Part shown: in pieces, positions 58,494-64,000 of the stretch
Layout: every line of letters begins with the position of its first letter
Position numbering within the stretch: position 1 is the first letter of the stretch
NCBI GenBank assembly: GCA_964609655.1
Contig: CAZSUA010000002.1
Span: forward strand, 1-64,000
Length of the DNA stretch: 64,000 bases
DNA from: JBBRRP01 sp964609655
Lineage (GTDB): Bacteria; Myxococcota_A; Polyangia; Polyangiales; Polyangiaceae
Reading direction: 5' to 3'
The notes under the pieces: generated by a model
Database searches by the model: none
What the model was told of the DNA's origin: nothing
Seen by the model: only the letters and a program-made list of their open reading frames with translations
Program-made: the position numbers and the translations under genes

Positions 58494-59141
58494 TCACTCC
58501 AGAGCCTGAATCTTCAGGCGGTAGTGATAGCGGTGATTGACCAGCTCGACGCTGCTCGGTTCCTGTCCAGGCACAAACCCCTGTGGATAACGAATGTTAA
58601 GCAGCAGGTGGGTTGGTTGCTTGGCGTCGTAAAAGCGCCGTTCCAGCAGACGACCACGCTGCCATTCGTCGCGAATCATCTCTCCGAACACCTCCTGTTG
58701 GTGCCACCCGTCAGCCGCTGGCTTTCCGAGAAGTCCGATAAAATAGCAGCGATGAATGTCCTGAAAGACCAACTCAGGCGGGAACGGCAGCGCCGCGGGC
58801 GGTGCGTCCATGGGCAGAAGCTGCGTGCCCACTTGTTTCGCAACAAACGCACGCGTGCCGAACGACGTGAGCCCCACTAAAGTGAGCGCATTGCCCTGCT
58901 TCTCGAGCACTGCCTCGAAACTCGCTTTTTCGCGGTGTCCTCCCGTATCCGCGCGCTGAAACTCAGCGCTGATACTCTGGCGCCAACTGAATTCCCCAGG
59001 GATCTTCGCGACATCGATGAAGTGCGCGGGCACCACCAGAACGCTGCCATGCTTAGCTTCTGGAGCGCAGCTCAGCAGCTGACTCGCGAGCAGCAATAGT
59101 GCGCCAACTCTTGCAGGCAACCTCGACCGCGGCGCGCTCAT
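58494..59141 (-). CDS. DUF3261-like lipoprotein of the aryl-polyene cluster
   Basis: A 215-residue protein starting at ATG 59141 with a signal and lipobox (LLSC), then an envelope domain. The C-terminus VELVNHRYHYRLKIQALE fits the DUF3261 family that accompanies aryl-polyene clusters. It is translationally coupled to the MMPL gene (ATGA). It would help pass the polyene lipid towards the outer membrane together with the LolA-like protein. Exact function is not known. Confidence 0.75.
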   Translation of the reverse strand: MSAPRSRLPARVGALLLLASQLLSCAPEAKHGSVLVVPAHFIDVAKIPGEFSWRQSISAEFQRADTGGHREKASFEAVLEKQGNALTLVGLTSFGTRAFVAKQVGTQLLPMDAPPAALPFPPELVFQDIHRCYFIGLLGKPAADGWHQQEVFGEMIRDEWQRGRLLERRFYDAKQPTHLLLNIRYPQGFVPGQEPSSVELVNHRYHYRLKIQALE

Positions 59142-61495
59142 GCAACCTGCTCCCGCCGCGTGTCCTTCAGCAGCCAGGCCGACAAGACGGCAGCAAACAC
59201 CAACCCCAGCAGCGTTCCCAACCCAATCATTTGCCCTACGGCGCGCAGTGCTGGGGTCTCCGACAATGCCAACAAACCAAAGGAAAGCACGGTGGAACCA
59301 CAGGCCATCGCCACACTCAAACTCGGAGCCCCTACCGTTGCCTGTCCTAGCAAGCTCTCCACAAAAAATATTCCGTAATCGGCCCCCATCCCCAATACCA
59401 ATAAGAGCCCCATCACATGCATCAAACTGAGTGGTTGGTGGACAAGCGCGAGCAGGGCACTCGCCGTGAGCCCAGCGAGCACGGGTGGCACCAAGGAACA
59501 AATGAACGGGCGCCAGGCGCGATAACGCAGGAGCAAGGTGAGTGCCACCAGGATGAGACCGCCGGCCAGCAACAGCAGCAAACGCTCACGAAAGCGCGCG
59601 TAAGCCTGGGCCTGATACTGACTCACGTTCATATAATGGGCCTCAGGCATCTCGGCTAAGGCACGCTGCAACGCGACGGGATCCTTGACGCCGCGGAGGC
59701 GCGTGAGCAGACCGCGTTTGCCAGGTGCGAGCGACAGGAACCACGGGGTTATCAGCTCCTGATAGCTACGCCTCGACAAATCAGCGAGGCGCAAAGGCGA
59801 AACGCGCAGCGCGCTCCCATTCTCTCCGAAGGGTGCAAAGGCATCGCTCGCGAACTCTGCTTGCTCGAGCGCTCTCTTGATAGCGCCTTCGGGAAGCTCG
59901 GCTCGGATCCAATCCAGATTACGCGCCTGCAGCTCCTCGGACCAAATCAGATGGTGTAGCGAGCTGTATCCGCCGAGAACGTCGTCCTGCACGGCACGCT
60001 CGAGCACCAACGCCAGTTTATCATTTGCCTTGAGCAACTGCTGCTCAGACCCAAGCCCTGTCAGCACCACAAGCTCCGCACCCTCCTCGCCCGCGACGAG
60101 CTTTTGCACACGCGAATCTTCAAGCACCAGCGTCGGATCCAACGTGGTCAGCTTGCGCGGATCATCCTGCCACTTCACCTGCGGCAAGCCCAGAGCGCAC
60201 ACGACACACGCGACCAACAGCACCAGCCAATGCGCAAACCGATGCGATCTGAGCCAATTGAAAGCGTTTCCGCAAATCTCCGCGATTTTCAAATGGCGCA
60301 AGGGGGGTACCCTGTCGCCGGGCTCAATCCCCACGGGCACCCAGAGCAACGACACCACCAACGCGGTGCTCACGCCCGAAGCACCAAACACCGCAATCTC
60401 GCGCAAGCCCGGCAGGCCACCCCAAACTAGGCACAAGAGCCCGAGGACCGTGGTGAATGCCCCCAAAACGAGTGCGATGTAAGAGTGACGGCGAGAGCCT
60501 GCGGCGTCACCCCGCTCCAAGACGAGATGATTCACCAAGTGCACGGGATAATCCGTCGCCACACCGATCAGCGCTGAGCCGAAAGCGAACGTCATCGCGT
60601 GCACCGTGCCGAAGGCCAGCAGGCACACGCCAGTACCCACCAAGAAGCCGGCCCCGAGTGGCAGCAGCAACAGCGGCAAGTAGCGCAGTCGCACGAAAAC
60701 AATCCACAGGAGCATCAGGACGGCTACCGTCGATATCGTCGACACCCGCAGCATGTCCGCTCGCATACTGCGCTCAGCGCTCACCGCGTGCCGCGCTAGG
60801 GCTGAAGCCTCAATCGTGACATTCCCGTACCGGGCCGAAATACGCGGAAATAGCGCGTCTAATTGGCTCCACAGTTGAGCCTGTGCGGGCCCCTCAAACG
60901 CGCCCTCACGGCTCACCGCGAAGAGCACAGCAGCGTTGCCATCTTCACTCACGAGGACCCCCTCCTTCGATGTGAGCGAAGTAGCGTTTAGCTTGGAGAG
61001 GCGTTCGAGCATCCGGCTGGAAAGGAGCAACGGATCTTTCACCGCCACCTCCCGCACCAAGCTCCCCGCTGGCGAACCCAAGGTCTCTTTCAAACGGTCG
61101 ATGAGCGCTCGCAAACCATCCCTGCCTAGGAGCACCGGCAATTCTTGCTCAGGCTGATCGGAGATAAACTGATAGCGATGCGAGAAAAGTTCGGCAGCGA
61201 GCTCTTGCACTTCGGCCGGGCCGGAACTAAGCCGCAACGGCAGCTTTCCGAGCGCGATTTTTAGCGCCTTCGTTGCTTCTAAAACTTGGTTCTCGTCCTT
61301 ACCCGAGACTGCGATCGCGATGCGTCGAGATAGCTCGGACTGCGAAAGCGCGCGCAGGATTTCGGATTCAGCCTGGCTTGTCGCGTTACCTTCGGGCAGG
61401 AAATAGGACAGATCGGTCGTGACGCGCAGCGAACGCACCACCAATGCGGCAATCAACAGCAGCACAGCCAAACTCGCGAGCCGCAGGAGCTTCAT
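59138..61495 (-). CDS. MMPL/RND-family exporter of the aryl-polyene cluster
   Basis: A 785-residue RND-type membrane protein with an N-terminal helix (LLRLASLAVLLLIAALVV), a periplasmic domain, and two membrane blocks. The blocks show ADMLRVSTISTVAVLMLLWIVF..., FGSALIGVATDYPVHLVNHLVLERG and the second GADYGIFFVESLLG. The paired ATDYPVH and GADYGIF motifs, with Asp in a membrane helix, are the proton-relay signatures of MMPL transporters. It presumably exports the polyene to the periplasm. It overlaps both neighbours by 4 nt. Confidence 0.85.
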   Translation of the reverse strand: MKLLRLASLAVLLLIAALVVRSLRVTTDLSYFLPEGNATSQAESEILRALSQSELSRRIAIAVSGKDENQVLEATKALKIALGKLPLRLSSGPAEVQELAAELFSHRYQFISDQPEQELPVLLGRDGLRALIDRLKETLGSPAGSLVREVAVKDPLLLSSRMLERLSKLNATSLTSKEGVLVSEDGNAAVLFAVSREGAFEGPAQAQLWSQLDALFPRISARYGNVTIEASALARHAVSAERSMRADMLRVSTISTVAVLMLLWIVFVRLRYLPLLLLPLGAGFLVGTGVCLLAFGTVHAMTFAFGSALIGVATDYPVHLVNHLVLERGDAAGSRRHSYIALVLGAFTTVLGLLCLVWGGLPGLREIAVFGASGVSTALVVSLLWVPVGIEPGDRVPPLRHLKIAEICGNAFNWLRSHRFAHWLVLLVACVVCALGLPQVKWQDDPRKLTTLDPTLVLEDSRVQKLVAGEEGAELVVLTGLGSEQQLLKANDKLALVLERAVQDDVLGGYSSLHHLIWSEELQARNLDWIRAELPEGAIKRALEQAEFASDAFAPFGENGSALRVSPLRLADLSRRSYQELITPWFLSLAPGKRGLLTRLRGVKDPVALQRALAEMPEAHYMNVSQYQAQAYARFRERLLLLLAGGLILVALTLLLRYRAWRPFICSLVPPVLAGLTASALLALVHQPLSLMHVMGLLLVLGMGADYGIFFVESLLGQATVGAPSLSVAMACGSTVLSFGLLALSETPALRAVGQMIGLGTLLGLVFAAVLSAWLLKDTRREQVA

Positions 61496-62205
61496 GGCTT
61501 GGCGGCTGGCGAAGAAAAGAAGCGTTTCAATTGAGCCTCGGTGTAGCGCACCTGATCGTTGGCCTTTCCAAAGCGGGTGAGCGAAGTGTCCCCACTGCCA
61601 TCCACCAACTCCAGCGTTTCAGGCGCCGCCTGTTGGCCCGTGATGCGCAATGATCGTACGATTTTCGCGAGCTCTGACGCGCGCGGCGTCAGCTCCAATT
61701 TCCAGGCTCCCCCCAGGCAGGTGAGCGCGATTCGATAGTGCTTGTTCAAAGCGTCGACGTCCCCGCGCAAGACATACAAGAAGCTGTTCACCAAAATATT
61801 GGCAGGCCCCCAACGCGCCACTTCCAGCTTTCGCTCACCCGATTTATCACGCACCCAAAACTGCCCCGGCCGGATCCACACCGCCGACGGCGTCGGTGAG
61901 TCAATCCGCCGCACCAGATTTCCGGGCGCCGTGAACACGACACTGCCTCGATTCACGAGCGGCTTTTTCAGCAAAATAATGCGTTTTTCCTCAACAAAGT
62001 CGACCCTTAGCCCGACGAGCTTCGAGAACGGTTGAAGCACCTCACGCACAGAAGCTGGGCAATTCGGCTCGCCCGCTGCCAGCGCCTGGGAGGTTGCGCC
62101 GAGTGGACCCAGCAATGCCGCAGCTAGGCACTGCCGGCGGGTTAGAAGCGGCACGGCAGAGAGGGCGGTTGCGCGTGCTGCAGAAGAATTCGAATGCTTG
62201 CCCAT
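61492..62205 (-). CDS. LolA-like outer-membrane lipoprotein carrier protein
   Basis: A 237-residue protein starting at ATG 62205 with a signal-like region (RRQCLAAALLGPLGATSQALA). The LolA-type beta-sandwich shows SKLVGLRVDFVEEKRIILLKKPLVNRGSVVFTAPGNLVRRI, WIRPGQFWV and RITGQQAAPETLELVDGSGD. LolA-like proteins are standard members of aryl-polyene clusters and carry the lipid product across the periplasm. It is separated by 7 nt from the ammonia-lyase gene and overlaps the MMPL gene. It has low identity to canonical LolA, which handles lipoproteins. Confidence 0.8.
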   Translation of the reverse strand: MGKHSNSSAARATALSAVPLLTRRQCLAAALLGPLGATSQALAAGEPNCPASVREVLQPFSKLVGLRVDFVEEKRIILLKKPLVNRGSVVFTAPGNLVRRIDSPTPSAVWIRPGQFWVRDKSGERKLEVARWGPANILVNSFLYVLRGDVDALNKHYRIALTCLGGAWKLELTPRASELAKIVRSLRITGQQAAPETLELVDGSGDTSLTRFGKANDQVRYTEAQLKRFFSSPAAKP

Positions 62206-62212
62206 GTGAGTC

Positions 62213-63745
62213 TCAGACGGCTCCCAAAGGCAACTGATTGCTGCGAAACCAGTTGAGGGTTTGTGCGATGTCCTGGTCCATCGCACGATCGGCCACCACA
62301 CTTGGGATCTGCCCACGGACATGGGCATGCAGCTCCTTCGCCCGGCGATGGATCCCGTGTCCGTTCCGCAAGTCAACAGCCTGGCACAACGCTAGCAACA
62401 ATGCTGCCGCGGTGGTCTCGGTGAGGTCAAGAATCGCCTGGCAATCGCGGGCTGCGATCGTACCCATGCTCACCTTGTCCTGATTGTGACCCTCGGTGCT
62501 GCGGCTAAACGCCGTGGCAGGCATCGTGAGCTTCAGAGCCTCCGCTGCCAGCGCAGAGGTCAGGATCTGCATCGCTTTGAAGCCAAAATGGGCTGTTTCC
62601 GCAGAGCCTTCCTTCGCTACCAGGTCGCGCGGCAAGCCGCCGTTGGCGCTGGGATCGCACAGCAGCAAGAGCTGGCGGTCCATCAAATCGCACAGACTAG
62701 CGACCGCCGTCTTCAAGGTATCCATCGCCTGCCCCACATGCCCTCCGTAGAAATTGCCGCCCATCAGAACTTGATTGGAGAGTGGGTCGAGAATGGGATT
62801 ATCGTTGACGCTGTTGATTTCAATTTCGAGCCAAAGGCGAATGAAACTGAGCGAGTCCAACGTGACGCCGATAATGTGCGGCGCACAGCGCAGCGAGTAC
62901 CGATCCTGCACACGCCCGTTTTCCCGGGCCGCTTGGGTGCCATACTCAATATCGTCGCGGATCCAGGCCGCGGCCTGAACTTGGCCCGGATGAGGCTTAA
63001 GCGCAAAGATGCGCTCGTCAAAGTGCCCAGCATTACCGGCTACCACATCGCTCAGCATTGCGGTGCAGGCGGCTGTGAGCCGACACAAGCGTTGAGCACG
63101 CATGAAAGCGTCGCAAGCCAGGGCCGTCATCACACTCGTGCCATTCATGATGGCCAGGCTTTCTTTCGGCTCAAAGACTAATGGCTGAATGCCCTCGCTC
63201 GCCAACGCAGATGCTGCCGGCACCACAGCTCCTTGGTAGTACACCTCGCGTTCACCCATCAGCACGGCGGCCACGTACGAGAGCGGTGTCAGATCGCCGC
63301 TCGCTCCCACCGAACCAAGGCTCGGAATCCGAGGAATGATTCGGCGATTGAGCAACGCCACCAAATGCTGAAGGAGCACGGGCCGCACACCGGAATAGCC
63401 GCGCGCCAAGCTGGCCAAACGCACCGCCAGCACCGCCGCACTGTCTTCCAAACAGAGAGCACTCCCCACCCCACAACCATGAAAACGCACGAGATTCCGA
63501 GGCATCTCGGAAATCCAAGCCGCATCCACACCCACGGCACAGGACACCCCGAAACCTGTGTTCACACCGTAGATGGGCTTTCCCGCGGCTTTTGCCGCAA
63601 CCAGCAAAGCATGGCTCGCGAGAATGCGCGCCTGACAGCCGGCATCCGTTTCAAGGGCAACCTCGGCTTCTCCCCTGCCCAGGAGCACGATCTCTTCGAC
63701 GGTAATCGGCTTTTCACCGACGATCACGGTTGGGTGCGGACTCAT
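62213..63745 (-). CDS. Aromatic amino acid ammonia lyase (HAL/TAL family)
   Basis: A 510-residue lyase with the MIO-forming ASG triad at 148-150 (GASGDLTPLSYVA) and Y59 in YGVNTGFG, both needed for catalysis. Residues 88-89 are FH in NLVRFHGCGVG; histidine lyases usually have SH here, so a tyrosine- or phenylalanine-directed enzyme is plausible, giving a cinnamate or coumarate starter for an aryl polyene. The rest (FDERIFALKPHPGQVQAA, QDRYSLRCAPHIIG, GGNFYGGHVGQ, STEGHNQDKVSMG) follows the family. It overlaps the downstream acyltransferase gene. Confidence 0.88.
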   Translation of the reverse strand: MSPHPTVIVGEKPITVEEIVLLGRGEAEVALETDAGCQARILASHALLVAAKAAGKPIYGVNTGFGVSCAVGVDAAWISEMPRNLVRFHGCGVGSALCLEDSAAVLAVRLASLARGYSGVRPVLLQHLVALLNRRIIPRIPSLGSVGASGDLTPLSYVAAVLMGEREVYYQGAVVPAASALASEGIQPLVFEPKESLAIMNGTSVMTALACDAFMRAQRLCRLTAACTAMLSDVVAGNAGHFDERIFALKPHPGQVQAAAWIRDDIEYGTQAARENGRVQDRYSLRCAPHIIGVTLDSLSFIRLWLEIEINSVNDNPILDPLSNQVLMGGNFYGGHVGQAMDTLKTAVASLCDLMDRQLLLLCDPSANGGLPRDLVAKEGSAETAHFGFKAMQILTSALAAEALKLTMPATAFSRSTEGHNQDKVSMGTIAARDCQAILDLTETTAAALLLALCQAVDLRNGHGIHRRAKELHAHVRGQIPSVVADRAMDQDIAQTLNWFRSNQLPLGAV

Positions 63746-64000
63746 GCTGATTCCTTGGGTGCGATATCATCCGTCCAAAAGGGAAAGAAATTGAACCAAT
63801 TGTACGGGGCCAACTGACAATAGTGCGCCAGGCGGTCGGCGAAGCGCTGAACATAGGCTTGCAAGGCTTCGCTGCGTTGAGCTCGCGGCAATTGAACCTC
63901 TTCGACTAATGGCTCGCAGTGGAGCTCGTAGCGCCCGGGCCGGTGATACAGCCCAAAGGTGAGGTAGATCGGGCAACGCACACTGGCCGCCAAGAGGAAG
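63742..64000 (-). CDS. Acyltransferase (glycosyltransferase-acyltransferase of the aryl-polyene cluster), C-terminal part
   Basis: Open to the right edge; the visible end is about 85 residues. It reads LAASVRCPIYLTFGLY, then ELHCEPLVEEVQLPR and ALQAYVQRFADRLAHYCQLAPYNWFNFFPFW. The APYNWFNFF end is typical of LpxL-like lysophospholipid acyltransferases fused to or near glycosyltransferases in aryl-polyene clusters. It would attach the polyene acyl group to its lipid or sugar anchor. The TGA overlaps the ammonia-lyase start (ATGA). Confidence 0.75.
   Translation of the reverse strand, partial: FLLAASVRCPIYLTFGLYHRPGRYELHCEPLVEEVQLPRAQRSEALQAYVQRFADRLAHYCQLAPYNWFNFFPFWTDDIAPKESA

Noticed and set aside
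1..64000. tRNA, rRNA, insertion sequences or a prophage
   Set aside because: I found no tRNA cloverleaf, rRNA-like segment, transposase or integrase on either strand.

Overview
The window looks like part of a Myxococcota genome, most likely of the Polyangia. The signs are many lipoproteins with Gly/Ala/Ser-rich linkers, a MopE-type Cys/Asp motif next to a C-type lectin domain, membrane-anchored Ser/Thr kinases, and tightly overlapping ATGA/GTGA operons. A run of 10 N at 51678-51687 shows it comes from a draft assembly. I see no rRNA, tRNA, insertion sequence or CRISPR array.

Layout. 1-3.9 kb holds a lectin-like protein (5' end missing), an MDR oxidoreductase, a remnant of an F420-reductase-type gene, a metallophosphoesterase and a lactonase-type propeller lipoprotein. 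4.0-15.1 kb (minus strand) is a Tad/Flp pilus operon: CpaB, secretin, FHA-fused TadA ATPase, TadB, TadC, a TPR lipoprotein, a second CpaF-type ATPase, two small Flp-type pilins, a prepilin peptidase and a TadE-like protein with an apparent frameshift. 15.2-21.8 kb (plus strand) continues the theme with a secreted NlpC/P60-like multidomain protein and TadG/TadE-like pseudopilins. 21.9-23.3 kb carries a threonyl-tRNA synthetase catalytic core without the TGS and editing domains. It is preceded by a short reading frame with seven consecutive Thr codons, which looks like an attenuator leader. Fused remnants of this segment's 3' ends lie again at 24.0-24.2 kb.

25.6-32.9 kb is a phosphate module: a Cys-rich lipoprotein, a porin and a small PstS-like protein on the plus strand, facing pstSCAB-phoU on the minus strand with a Pho-box-like site before pstS. 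33.1-42.6 kb is a surface-glycan locus: NeuB-like synthase without a SAF domain, KdsC-like phosphatase, SDR, class III aminotransferase, SpsF-type nucleotidyltransferase, GT-B-like transferase and LPG-synthase-TM-type membrane protein, then a divergent full-length transketolase. 42.6-54.0 kb holds a PEGA Ser/Thr kinase with a PstS-like lipoprotein, a propeller lipoprotein, a Tat-exported phospholipase C, a pseudokinase broken by the assembly gap, and an outer-membrane protein.

54.2-64 kb is the left part of an aryl-polyene (xanthomonadin/flexirubin-like) gene cluster. Two convergent operons encode two ketosynthases, a chain-length-factor-like protein, a hot-dog dehydratase and a FabG reductase on the plus strand. 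On the minus strand are a DUF3261-like lipoprotein, an MMPL exporter, a LolA-like carrier, an aromatic amino acid ammonia lyase and the end of an acyltransferase. Acyl carrier protein and ligase genes are not in the window and may lie beyond its right edge.
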